From contig JBAYFO010000039.1 of the NCBI GenBank assembly GCA_041667115.1, forward strand, positions 1-33,200: a DNA stretch of 33,200 nucleotides. The letters are read 5' to 3'. The stretch is from UBA1563 sp041667115 (lineage in GTDB: Bacteria; Bacteroidota; Ignavibacteria; Ignavibacteriales; Ignavibacteriaceae). The notes below the pieces were generated by a model. It saw only the letters and a program-made list of their open reading frames with translations, was not told the origin of the DNA and ran no database searches. Positions 1 through 6,436 of the stretch are shown here, in pieces (position 1 is the stretch's first letter; every line of letters starts with the position of its first letter). A program made the position numbers and the translations under genes.

Positions 1-219
1 AGCGTGAATGCGGGCGCCGAGTATAGTTATAATGATTTTCTGTTCTTACGCGGCGGATATAAATCGTTATTTCTTTCCGATTCTGAGGAATCCTTTACCC
101 TCGGCTTTGGTGTTAAGCAAGCGTTGTTAAACAACCTTGCCATCAGACTCGATTACGCCTATCAGAATTTTGGCAGATTAGCAAATATTCAGAAATTTAC
201 TGTCGGGATTGTTTTTTAA
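1..219 (+). CDS. C-terminal end of a PorV/PorQ-type outer-membrane protein (5' truncated by window)
   Basis: The reading frame is open from the first base and stops with TAA at 217-219, so only the last 72 codons are present. The fragment alternates aromatic/hydrophobic and polar residues as outer-membrane beta-strands do. Its pattern of an EYSY strand, a turn, an RGGY strand and then FTLGFGV and LDYAYQNFG matches the end of the complete PorV/PorQ-family protein at 19471-20502 (EYSYKN, IRAGY, FTFGAGI, IDYSFARF). Such proteins sit in the outer membrane and in type IX secretion act as shuttle or anchor proteins. The family assignment is by resemblance to that second copy. Without the N-terminus it could be another small beta-barrel. 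Confidence 0.6.
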   Translation, partial: SVNAGAEYSYNDFLFLRGGYKSLFLSDSEESFTLGFGVKQALLNNLAIRLDYAYQNFGRLANIQKFTVGIVF

Positions 220-229
220 GGAACCCTGC

Positions 230-256
230 CGAGACGCACCTCTGACGTGCGTCTCG
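230..256 (+). terminator. Strong GC-rich hairpin after the PorV-like gene
   Basis: A perfect 10-bp inverted repeat, CGAGACGCAC at 230-239 and GTGCGTCTCG at 247-256, encloses a 7-nt loop and starts 11 nt after the stop codon. Only a weak T-rich stretch (TTTAATCTT) follows. It is either a terminator with a poor U-tract or a dispersed palindromic intergenic element. Confidence 0.5.
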
Positions 257-282
257 CTGGTTTAATCTTCCCGAAAAAAACA

Positions 283-562
283 AACGCATTCTATTGACTA
301 GGATATCGGAAGCTCATTAGTAAAAACATTAATAATAAATATTGATACCGGAAAAGTTGTTGCAAGCGATTTCTATCCTATAGAATTATACGATACCGAT
401 GGAGTGCAAGGCGCTGTACTTGGTGCCGTATACTATAAATCCTTTGACGAGGCTTTCTCTTCGCTTAATAAAGTTGACGAAATTTATCCTAACAAAAACG
501 AAATTGAAGCGACAACCGAAGCATATGCTATCTGGCGTGATAAATTAGGAATGTTTTTATAA
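283..562 (+). pseudogene. xylB: Xylulokinase remnant with a large internal deletion
   Basis: From 302 to the TAA at 560-562 the frame reads like a FGGY-family sugar kinase with its middle removed. DIGSSLVK and DTGKVVASDFYP match the N-terminal phosphate-binding strand region of xylulokinase. They are followed directly by ELYDTDGVQGAVLGA, YYKSFDEAFSSL and AYAIWRDKLG, which match the C-terminus. About 87 codons remain of a protein that is normally near 490-500 residues. Upstream, a second frame reads AFY-stop-LGY just before the DIGSS frame, as if FYLLGYDIGSS had been broken by a TTA to TGA change and a short deletion inside a GATAT repeat. No usable start remains. It sits immediately upstream of xylA, the usual xylB partner, so this looks like a decayed xylose catabolic operon. 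The family call is from motif memory, not an alignment. Confidence 0.75.
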
Positions 563-640
563 CTCACTTCAAATGAAAAATTGGAATTAGACATAATAGA
601 CAACACAGCAAAAAGATTATAAATGTATGAAGGAGAAAAA

Positions 641-1969
641 ATGAATTACATAATTGGAGAACAAGAATATTTTAAAGGGATTGGAAGAATTGAATACGAA
701 GGACGCGATTCTAAAAATCCTCTTGCATTTAAATGGTATAATGAAAATCAAATTGTGTTTGGTAAAACGATGAAAGAGTACTTTCGTTTTGCAGTTGCTT
801 ACTGGCACTCGTTCTGTGCTACAGGGGGAGACCCATTCGGAACCGGAACCAAAACCTTGCCATGGAATGAACCGGACAACGCAATTGAAAAAGGGAAAGC
901 AAAGATGGACGCCGCCTTCGAGTTTATAACTAAACTCGGTGTTCCTTTTTATTGCTTTCATGATTTTGATATTGTTGAAGAAGGAGATTCAATTTTAGAA
1001 TCCGATAAAAGAATACAAGCAGTTGTGGATTATGCAAAAGAAAAACAAAACGCCTCCGGAGTAAAATTATTATGGGGAACGGCAAATGTATTTTCAAATA
1101 AGCGATACATGAACGGCGCTTCTACAAATCCCGATTTTGCTGTTTTAGCTCAAGCTGCAACACAAGTTAAAAGAGCTCTAGATGCAACAATTGAACTTGG
1201 TGGAGCCAATTATGTTTTTTGGGGAGGTCGGGAAGGGTACATGTCTCTTCTAAACACAGACATGAAAAGAGAAAAAGATCATCTTGGAAAATTCCTCGGT
1301 CTTGCACGTGATTATGCCCGTGCTCAAGGATTTAAAGGATATTTTTTAATCGAACCAAAACCAATGGAACCATCCAAACATCAATATGATTACGATACTG
1401 AAACGGTAATCGGATTTTTGCGTCATTACGGATTAGATAAAGACTTCAAACTGAATATTGAAGTGAACCATGCAACGTTAGCCGGGCATACGTTTCAACA
1501 TGAAATTCAATGCGCAGTTGACGCCGGAATGTTCGGCAGCATTGATGCCAACCGGGGTGATTACCAGAACGGATGGGACACCGATCAATTTCCGACTAAC
1601 GTTTATGAGATGATAGAAACAATGTTGGTTATCGCTGAAGCCGATGGTTTCGGGATTGGTGGTGTTAACTTTGATGCCAAAGTAAGAAGGAACTCAACCG
1701 ACCCTGAAGATTTATTTATTGCCCATATCGGCGGGATGGATGTATTTGCGCGTTCGTTAATTATTGCAGAGAAGATTCTAAAAGAATCAGATTATAAAAA
1801 GATGAGGGCGGAACGGTATAGTTCATTCGATAAAGGTGATGGTGCAAGTTATGAGAACGGCTTACTAAAACTGGAAGACCTTCGCGAGATAGCAATTAAA
1901 ACCGGAGAGCCAAAACTTATTAGCGGTAAACAAGAATTGTATGAGCAACTTCTTAATCTTTATCTCTAA
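641..1969 (+). CDS. xylA: Xylose isomerase
   Basis: Interconverts D-xylose and D-xylulose (also glucose/fructose) in the cytoplasm using two divalent metal ions. The 442-residue product matches class II xylose isomerases in length. Visible motifs are CFHDFD with catalytic His107 and Asp110, EPKPMEPSKHQYDYD (metal-site Glu and Lys), NIEVNHATLAGH with its Glu and His, DANRGDYQNGWDTDQFP with the metal-binding Asp residues, and GGVNFDAKVRRNS. I chose the ATG at 641 because AGGAG at 631-635 sits 5 nt upstream; the in-frame ATG at 623 would place the Shine-Dalgarno sequence inside the gene. The gene upstream is a xylulokinase remnant, so the product xylulose would need a kinase encoded elsewhere. 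Confidence 0.96.
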   Translation: MNYIIGEQEYFKGIGRIEYEGRDSKNPLAFKWYNENQIVFGKTMKEYFRFAVAYWHSFCATGGDPFGTGTKTLPWNEPDNAIEKGKAKMDAAFEFITKLGVPFYCFHDFDIVEEGDSILESDKRIQAVVDYAKEKQNASGVKLLWGTANVFSNKRYMNGASTNPDFAVLAQAATQVKRALDATIELGGANYVFWGGREGYMSLLNTDMKREKDHLGKFLGLARDYARAQGFKGYFLIEPKPMEPSKHQYDYDTETVIGFLRHYGLDKDFKLNIEVNHATLAGHTFQHEIQCAVDAGMFGSIDANRGDYQNGWDTDQFPTNVYEMIETMLVIAEADGFGIGGVNFDAKVRRNSTDPEDLFIAHIGGMDVFARSLIIAEKILKESDYKKMRAERYSSFDKGDGASYENGLLKLEDLREIAIKTGEPKLISGKQELYEQLLNLYL

Positions 1970-2193
1970 AGAGAGGTTTTATATCAACTGAATTAAAGAA
2001 TGGATATTTGAGATTAAATTAAACAAGCGTTGAAACTATTTTTATTCCCGAAAAAATAGTTCGGAAAATTAGCCCATGGCAGTGGATGTATGCTTGCATC
2101 TTTGGAGGCGAAATTGGAATGAACGTTGAATTTCTTAATTGCAGAGTCATTGTGATTCCATTAACGCAAATTAAGCTATCGTATGCTTTGGAT

Positions 2194-2236
2194 TAAAAAG
2201 AAGAAAGGCTCGATTCCATGCGAAATCAAGCCTTTT
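2194..2236 (-). terminator. Rho-independent terminator of the tRNA-Lys gene
   Basis: An imperfect 14-bp stem (arms about 2204-2217 and 2223-2236, AAAGGCT paired with AGCCTTT at the base) lies immediately 3' of the tRNA on the minus strand. A minus-strand T-run, complement of 2194-2199, follows. Position and orientation fit termination of the tRNA transcript. Confidence 0.75.
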
Positions 2237-2238
2237 CG

Positions 2239-2311
2239 TGCACCCTGCGGGACTCGAACCCGCGACCTGATGATTAAGAGTCATATGCTCTACCAACTGA
2301 GCTAAGGATGC
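2239..2311 (-). tRNA. tRNA-Lys (anticodon CTT)
   Basis: The minus strand folds as a complete 73-nt cloverleaf. The acceptor arms are GCATCCT and AGGGTGC (one G-U pair), the D-arm is the standard AGCTCAGTTGGTAGAGC, the anticodon loop is CTCTTAA with CTT at positions 34-36, and the T-arm is GCGGG-TTCGAGT-CCCGC. The discriminator base is A. The 3' CCA is not encoded (CGA follows), so it must be added after transcription. The outermost anticodon-stem pair (27-43) appears to be a T-C mismatch. The terminator lies directly downstream. Confidence 0.96.
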
Positions 2312-2340
2312 GGGGTAAAAATACGGAATTTGTTTAATGT

Positions 2341-2374
2341 AAAAAAGAGTTGCCCTACTTTTTATAGGGCAACT
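2341..2374 (-). terminator. Terminator of the sigma/HvfABC/DoxX operon
   Basis: A perfect 10-bp inverted repeat, AGTTGCCCTA at 2348-2357 and TAGGGCAACT at 2365-2374, is followed on the minus strand by six T (complement of 2341-2346). It begins 46 nt after the DoxX stop codon. On the minus strand this is a textbook intrinsic terminator. Confidence 0.85.
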
Positions 2375-2419
2375 TATTTTGGGAGCTTAAAAAATGTAAG
2401 GACGAAAAGAAGGGATTGG

Positions 2420-2878
2420 TCATTTCTGTTTAAAAAACTTTCTCCCAATTAAATAATCAAGACTATATTTCCCGGAACCTTTTATTAACAATCCGCACAA
2501 AAAGAGTATGTAGTAAAGAGGAATCTCATACCCGTTGTTCCCCGCCTCAAATCCGTTTTGCCAATGCACGGTAATAATTGCCACGATCATCGTGATTATT
2601 AAAGGGATTGAAATTAACCGTGTCGCTAGACCCAAAAGTAAAAGTACAACTCCAACCGCCTCTGTAGTCGCGGCAAGATAAGCGTTAATTGTAGGGAAGG
2701 GGATACCCAACTCTCCAAACCACTCAGCGACACCGCTTATGTTTTGCCACTTCATTGACGCGGTTGTGTAAAAACCATATGCGAGAATAAGTCTAATTAG
2801 AAAAAAAAGAATATCGTTTAAGTGATCTAGCTTTTGTGTAATCCGCGTGTAAAGAATAATTATTTTATTGTTACTCAT
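2420..2878 (-). CDS. DoxX-family integral membrane protein
   Basis: This 152-residue protein has about four hydrophobic segments (near residues 22-40, 66-85, 90-105 and 121-135) and the DoxX-like LIRLILAYGFYTTASMKW start, with polar KWQN after the first helix. DoxX-family proteins are small inner-membrane proteins of poorly defined, redox-related role. Its start overlaps the end of the DUF2063 gene by 8 nt, so translation is probably coupled. A DoxX gene closing the operon is usual in HvfABC/bufferin clusters with a DUF692 oxidase and DUF2063 partner, so here it most likely takes part in that metal-stress system. Its actual activity is not evident from sequence. Confidence 0.85.
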   Translation of the reverse strand: MSNNKIIILYTRITQKLDHLNDILFFLIRLILAYGFYTTASMKWQNISGVAEWFGELGIPFPTINAYLAATTEAVGVVLLLLGLATRLISIPLIITMIVAIITVHWQNGFEAGNNGYEIPLYYILFLCGLLIKGSGKYSLDYLIGRKFFKQK

Positions 2879-3632
2879 TTCTAAATCCTAGAATAAAATT
2901 ATTTTGTCTTAATTCCTTTAAGAAAGGAATCGTGTTTAGAAGTAAAAGTGATTTTTCTACTCCGAAAGTTTTTTCAGCTTCATCAAGCAATACGGTTAAA
3001 GACATCTGCTTAAATAAAATTTTTTGGATGAGCCAGAAAAAGAAAAAGGAAATATCGATGAATTGAACTTTGCCGGTTTCAGGCTGACGAAAGATTAAAA
3101 CATAAAACTCTCCTTCGTCCGCATCTGTAATTTCATTTGGATTTTTTAGATGCACCGGATATTTCATCTGCAATATTTTGTGCTCGGGGTTTAGCGCAAT
3201 GATATCATTTTGAAAATCTCCGCTTGAAAAAACGTTTGGGAATATTTTATCTTCCATCATATGGATCTCAATTTCAGTCCACTCAAAAAGCAAGAGATCC
3301 TCCAAAAAAGGAAATTTGTTATTGAGTTCTTTCTCTTCCGAAATAACATATTGATAAAATTCATACGGCATTTTCCATACCGCGTAAGAATTGCATCGAT
3401 GCGATGCAAAAAATCTGCGGGTTATAGTTTCCCACTCTTCTTTGGAAAGCAAATCAAGTGTTAATGGGAATGCCGAACGCAGCGTATCATCAATGACATT
3501 AAAAACAAGCCGGGGATAATAATTAATCCGTTTTTCGTTCACGCCGATAAGCGGAAGCTGTTCTCCTGTTCTGCAGTAGTGACTGAGATTGCTCTGTTGT
3601 TGATAGGTTTCTTTACGCAGTAACAAGTTCAT
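2871..3632 (-). CDS. hvfC: DUF2063 partner protein of the MNIO maturase (HvfC/BufC type)
   Basis: A 253-residue cytoplasmic protein with no signal peptide. The N-terminal half has the DUF2063 pattern: Gln-rich first helix (YQQQSNLSHYCR), then INYYPRLVFNVIDDTLRSAFPLTLDLL and a following helix. Such proteins partner MNIO (DUF692) oxidases and help bind the precursor peptide; the older 'putative DNA-binding' label for the domain is not supported by function in these clusters. A strong GGAGG stands just upstream of the ATG. The gene overlaps the 3' end of the MNIO gene by 20 nt and the next gene by 8 nt, which indicates a tightly coupled operon. The C-terminal half (from about residue 130) is less familiar and may provide the peptide-recognition surface. 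Confidence 0.85.
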   Translation of the reverse strand: MNLLLRKETYQQQSNLSHYCRTGEQLPLIGVNEKRINYYPRLVFNVIDDTLRSAFPLTLDLLSKEEWETITRRFFASHRCNSYAVWKMPYEFYQYVISEEKELNNKFPFLEDLLLFEWTEIEIHMMEDKIFPNVFSSGDFQNDIIALNPEHKILQMKYPVHLKNPNEITDADEGEFYVLIFRQPETGKVQFIDISFFFFWLIQKILFKQMSLTVLLDEAEKTFGVEKSLLLLNTIPFLKELRQNNFILGFRNE

Positions 3633-4458
3633 TCCTCCAATGTTTTGTACAAATATTTTTTAATCTGTTTATTTCAAATTGAAGTTCCGTCAATTCCGGA
3701 ATATTGAAATCCCTTTCTAAGAGAACCGGGACCGGGTGTGGTAAAATTTGCACAGTATGATCAAAGAGATCATAAACGGGTTGAATAATTGGTTCGCCAT
3801 GCGTATCGATGATTAAGTCTTCTGCAACTTTTTCATGTCCCGCCATATGAATGTATGCGACAGGATCAAGTGAAAGTTTCTGAAGAAATTCTTTTGCATC
3901 ATAGTTGTGGTTGAAAGCATTCACGTAAATATTATTTACATCCAATAACAAATTACAGTCGGCTTCTTTAACTACCGAGTTAATGAAATCAACTTCGCTC
4001 ATTTCAGCAGCCACCGGTGTGTAATAAGAAACGATCTCTATTGCAATTTTTTGCTCTAAGAAATCTTGAACAGATTTAATTCTTTCGGAAACATGTTGAA
4101 CGGCATCCCACCGGAATGGAACAGGAAGAAGATCGTACAGATGGGCGTTATCGCATTTGGCAAAACTTAAATGTTCCGAATAGACTTTTATATCATATTC
4201 TTTTAAAAAGATTTTTAAGTTTGTAAGAAATTCCCGATCAAGTTCATCCGGTCCGCCGAGCGAAAGGGAGAGACCGTGAGAATAAATTTCATATTTTTCC
4301 GCAACGCGTTTGAAAATCTTTTTCCAGTAACCGCCTATTCCCATCCAATTTTCAGGAGCAACTTCTACAAAAGCAGGTGATAGAATATCACCGGTCAAAA
4401 ATTCTTCGGCAAAGTCTTTTCTCAATCCTATGCCTACATTAGCTAATCGTTCGTTCAT
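3613..4458 (-). CDS. hvfB: Multinuclear non-haem iron oxidase, DUF692/MNIO (HvfB/BufB type) RiPP maturase
   Basis: A 281-residue TIM-barrel-type oxidase expected to modify Cys residues of the adjacent precursor peptide using iron and oxygen; relatives in HvfA/bufferin clusters form thiooxazole or oxazolone-thioamide groups that bind copper. The conserved metal-site blocks are all present in order: HGLSLSLGG (His61), YSEHLSF (Glu95, His96), EIVSYY (Glu141), LLLDVNNIYVN (Asp173, Asn175), YIHMAGH (His204, His208), DTHGE (Asp218, His220) and LLERDFNIPEL (Glu248, Asp250). The open frame extends upstream to 4596, but that part overlaps hvfA and reads as antisense-like filler. MNERLANVGIGLR at 4458 is the family's normal start. 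The usual ENPSSY block is EIVSYY here, with Ile in place of Asn. Confidence 0.93.
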   Translation of the reverse strand: MNERLANVGIGLRKDFAEEFLTGDILSPAFVEVAPENWMGIGGYWKKIFKRVAEKYEIYSHGLSLSLGGPDELDREFLTNLKIFLKEYDIKVYSEHLSFAKCDNAHLYDLLPVPFRWDAVQHVSERIKSVQDFLEQKIAIEIVSYYTPVAAEMSEVDFINSVVKEADCNLLLDVNNIYVNAFNHNYDAKEFLQKLSLDPVAYIHMAGHEKVAEDLIIDTHGEPIIQPVYDLFDHTVQILPHPVPVLLERDFNIPELTELQFEINRLKNICTKHWRNELVTA

Positions 4459-4480
4459 AATAGTAATTCCAAAAGTAATT

Positions 4481-4506
4481 AGAGCTTCCGAACTTGCGGA
4501 AGCTCT
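4481..4506 (-). promoter_or_regulatory. Intercistronic hairpin between hvfA and hvfB
   Basis: A perfect 10-bp inverted repeat (AGAGCTTCCG at 4481-4490, CGGAAGCTCT at 4497-4506) with a 6-nt loop lies 13 nt after the hvfA stop and 22 nt before the hvfB start. On the minus strand it is followed by AATTACTTTTGG, a weak U-tract. It could act as a leaky terminator or a 3' mRNA stabiliser, so that the small precursor is made in excess over its modifying enzyme. The structure is certain from sequence; the role is inferred. Confidence 0.6.
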
Positions 4507-4519
4507 AAGATTGAATGTT

Positions 4520-4981
4520 TTATTTCTTGGTAGGAGTTGTTGAATCTTTTTTAGCTGCTTTGTTTCCACCGCATTTTCCTTCGCCGCACTTTGCATCTTT
4601 AGTTTTGCTTTCTGCTTTCTTCATGTCTGCTTTCTTGGTGTCAACTTTTTTGTCGCTTCCACATTTTCCTTCACCGCACTTCGCGTCTTTTGATTTCGTT
4701 TCCGAGGCTTTTGTTGTTTTTTCAGGTTTGTTTCCACATTTAGCGTCTGCGCTTTTGGTTTCAGAGGTTTTGGTTTTACCTCCGCACTTTAATTCCAAAG
4801 TTTTGCTGGAAGAAGATTCAAGAAGAGAAGTTCTTAAGTCAGCGCCGGAGCCGAGATTTCTAAATCCGAAAAGATTTTCCGCGTTTGTTGTTGTGGCTGC
4901 ACCGAATCCGAGTACGCTGCCCGCAATGAATGAGCCGGTTAAAAAAATGTGTTTTGCGATCTGGTTCTGTTGGTTTTTCAT
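4520..4981 (-). CDS. hvfA: HvfA/bufferin-type Cys-containing RiPP precursor, exported
   Basis: A 153-residue precursor. Residues 1-34 look like a signal peptide (Lys/Gln-rich start, hydrophobic HIFLTGSFIAGSVLGFGAA, probable cleavage after TTNA), so the product is periplasmic or extracellular. Residues 35-50 (ENLFGFRNLGSGADLR) resemble the conserved leader-like block of HvfA proteins. The rest is low-complexity Lys/Ser/Thr/Asp/Glu linker carrying six Cys, at 66, 82, 102, 107, 132 and 137, every one in a KCG context; residues 101-108 and 131-138 are both KCGEGKCG. Three imperfect repeat units (about residues 73-83, 93-108, 123-138) suggest growth by internal duplication. AAAGGAACC gives a good ribosome site. 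The maturase genes hvfB and hvfC follow. In this family the Cys of EGKCG motifs are oxidised by the MNIO and bind copper; the metal here is inferred. Confidence 0.88.
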   Translation of the reverse strand: MKNQQNQIAKHIFLTGSFIAGSVLGFGAATTTNAENLFGFRNLGSGADLRTSLLESSSSKTLELKCGGKTKTSETKSADAKCGNKPEKTTKASETKSKDAKCGEGKCGSDKKVDTKKADMKKAESKTKDAKCGEGKCGGNKAAKKDSTTPTKK

Positions 4982-5030
4982 GATGGTTCCTTTTGTTGTG
5001 TTTTTTAGTGTTTGTATCTACACTACCAAA

Positions 5031-5056
5031 GACGAAGAACAAAAGGAAACCTTACA
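5031..5056 (-). promoter_or_regulatory. Candidate ECF-sigma promoter of hvfA
   Basis: On the minus strand TGTAAGG (complement of 5050-5056) is followed after 15 nt by CGTC (complement of 5031-5034). The layout resembles ECF promoters (TGTAAC-like -35, about 16 nt, CGTC/CGAA-like -10). It lies in the only long gap of the unit, between the anti-sigma stop and the hvfA start, and leaves a leader of about 40 nt. With a single site this is a pattern match only. Confidence 0.45.
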
Positions 5057-5067
5057 AGGGAGGGGAA

Positions 5068-5322
5068 TTATTTTTTCAGTTCCGAATTTATTTTGCTTTG
5101 CAGTTCCTCCTTTTCATTTTCGGTTAATGATATTGTTGTAGAGATATGTTTAATTTGATGAATAAGAAAACTGTTTTGTTGTTCAAACAAGCGGCAAAAT
5201 TTACAAACGGCTAAATGAAGAAGTAATTTCATTCTGTTTGTAATCGAAAGTCTATGCTCTTCCTTTTGTGAAACAAAAAGAGTGGCGCTCTCACAAGAGA
5301 TCATCATTTTATTTAATATCAT
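5068..5322 (-). CDS. Small zinc-finger anti-sigma factor
   Basis: An 84-residue protein starting MILNKMMISCESATLF, with the anti-sigma hallmark C-E-x-A-T near the N-terminus and HLAVCKFC, an HxxxCxxC zinc-binding motif. These are cytoplasmic proteins without a membrane segment that hold their partner ECF sigma factor inactive and release it when the Cys/His site is oxidised or changes metal. The frame is open up to 5388, but I chose the ATG at 5320-5322 because it overlaps the sigma stop codon as ATGA (translational coupling) and gives the family's usual N-terminus. The partner must be the sigma factor just upstream. Confidence 0.82.
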   Translation of the reverse strand: MILNKMMISCESATLFVSQKEEHRLSITNRMKLLLHLAVCKFCRLFEQQNSFLIHQIKHISTTISLTENEKEELQSKINSELKK

Positions 5323-5882
5323 ATCGAGATCCAGTTTTTCTCTAAACATTTTCGTATCTGCAATTTTGCCCGGTGAATGATCACCCAATAGTTAGACGTA
5401 GTTATCTGCAATTCCTTACAAATTTCTTCCGACTCTTTTTCGTCAAGATATTTCATGATGAAAACGATCCGGATCAACTCTGAAAGTTTTTGTGTGCATT
5501 TGTTTAGTATTTCGTAAAATTCTTCTTTTTCTACGGGATCGGAATAACGTATTCCCCATTCTTTCGGGTAAGCTGATTCTTTCCAATGTCCGGCGTCATC
5601 AAAATAATCGGTTGACCTTTCCATCAAGCTTTCAATTTCGGTTATTAAAGAAGAAGCTTTTTTTCTGTAATGATCGATGATCTTATTTTTAAGAATGAAG
5701 AAGAGCCAATTTTTTTCGGAGATATCCCCCTTGTACGTTTCAACATTTCGTAAACCGGCGAAAAATGTTTCTTGCACTAAATCTTTTGCGTGTTCATTAT
5801 TATTGGTGCGTAAAAAAGCAAAACGCAAAAGGCTGTCTGAATAATTTTTCACCCATAACTGTGGCTCTAATTTGTTCATCAA
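5319..5882 (-). CDS. ECF-type RNA polymerase sigma factor
   Basis: A 187-residue ECF sigma factor. Region 2 spans about residues 15-75 (HAKDLVQETFFAGLRN; WLFFILKNKIIDHYRKK). A Trp-containing linker (residues about 88-112: DYFDDAGHWKESAYPKEW) is typical of the Sig70_famx1 (TIGR02943-like) subgroup. Region 4 is at about 128-184, with EICKELQITTSNYWVIIHRAKLQIRKCLEKNW as the helix-turn-helix. It directs RNA polymerase to stress promoters when freed from its anti-sigma factor. A start ATGATG at 5882 follows GGAAAG. The gene begins 11 nt after the upstream NTPase gene and overlaps the anti-sigma start by 4 nt. The genes downstream, hvfABC-doxX, are its likely targets; in Caulobacter the SigF/NrsF pair controls comparable DUF692 operons. 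Confidence 0.92.
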   Translation of the reverse strand: MMNKLEPQLWVKNYSDSLLRFAFLRTNNNEHAKDLVQETFFAGLRNVETYKGDISEKNWLFFILKNKIIDHYRKKASSLITEIESLMERSTDYFDDAGHWKESAYPKEWGIRYSDPVEKEEFYEILNKCTQKLSELIRIVFIMKYLDEKESEEICKELQITTSNYWVIIHRAKLQIRKCLEKNWISI

Positions 5883-5893
5883 GCTTTCCGGTT

Positions 5894-6436
5894 TTATTTG
5901 GAAAAAAGCGTGGGATGGAGAAATGGAACAAGCGCGGAAACGATTCCCTGTTTATAAAGTTCTTTTCTGGTGATAATTCCGTTTGTCAAATATCCGATCG
6001 CTCCCCCTTTTTGTTTGCTGTTTTCGTCGTTGGCAATTGCGTCAATAACTTCACCTAATTCTTTTCCATTTAAAAGTTCGGTAACAATTATAGATGGGAG
6101 TGGGAAAAGCGCGGAAGTGCCGAAGCTGGTTTCGCCCTTGCTATTCATAATGCAAATGCATCCCAGGGCAAACCATTGATCATGCTCTTCAATTATTCCT
6201 CCTTCAATTCCGACGAAATAATCTATGGAGAGATTTTCTTCTTTCGCAAGTTTGACCAAAGCTTTCGCGCGGTTTTTTGCGCCTTTAAAAGTTTCGTCAT
6301 CTATTGGTTGAGCAGAAACTTTTGAGTCTACTTCTCTTCCGCTTACGTCAAGCGAATCAAAATAATATGCGAATGCTTCGCGAACGGATTCAATTTTTAC
6401 GGGATTTTTGGAACCGACAAGAATTTTCAATTTCAT
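5894..6436 (-). CDS. yjjX: Inosine/xanthosine triphosphatase, YjjX (DUF84) family
   Basis: A 180-residue cytoplasmic NTPase of the type that hydrolyses non-canonical purine nucleotides (ITP/XTP) and keeps deaminated bases out of nucleic acids. The family signature is clear: ILVGSKNPVKIESVREAF at the N-terminus, SAQPIDDETFKGAKNRAK, YFVGIEGGI and GGAIGYLTNGIITRKELY near the C-terminus. Length is normal for YjjX. Its ATG overlaps the stop of the TPM gene by 4 nt, and the sigma factor gene follows after 11 nt, so it is probably co-transcribed with both. No direct functional tie to the metal-stress genes is evident. Confidence 0.92.
   Translation of the reverse strand: MKLKILVGSKNPVKIESVREAFAYYFDSLDVSGREVDSKVSAQPIDDETFKGAKNRAKALVKLAKEENLSIDYFVGIEGGIIEEHDQWFALGCICIMNSKGETSFGTSALFPLPSIIVTELLNGKELGEVIDAIANDENSKQKGGAIGYLTNGIITRKELYKQGIVSALVPFLHPTLFSK

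Noticed and set aside
302..562. Possible functional small gene in the xylulokinase remnant
   Set aside because: A stop codon precedes the frame, there is no start with a ribosome site, and the product would join the two ends of a kinase with no active-site middle.
623..640. Earlier ATG for xylA
   Set aside because: The Shine-Dalgarno sequence AGGAG lies after it and in front of the ATG at 641.
2871..3632. DUF2063 protein as a DNA-binding transcription factor
   Set aside because: The label comes from old annotation; no helix-turn-helix is evident, and its position after an MNIO gene fits a maturase partner.
4459..4596. Upstream extension of the MNIO reading frame
   Set aside because: The extra 46 residues overlap hvfA and the hairpin and do not resemble the family; the MNERLANVGIGLR start matches MNIO proteins.
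4515..5141. 208-codon plus-strand frame rich in Ser, Phe, Leu and Pro
   Set aside because: It is the antisense of the Lys/Ser/Thr-rich hvfA repeat region; its repeats mirror the KCG linkers, and it has no family motif. hvfA has a signal peptide, ribosome site and operon context.
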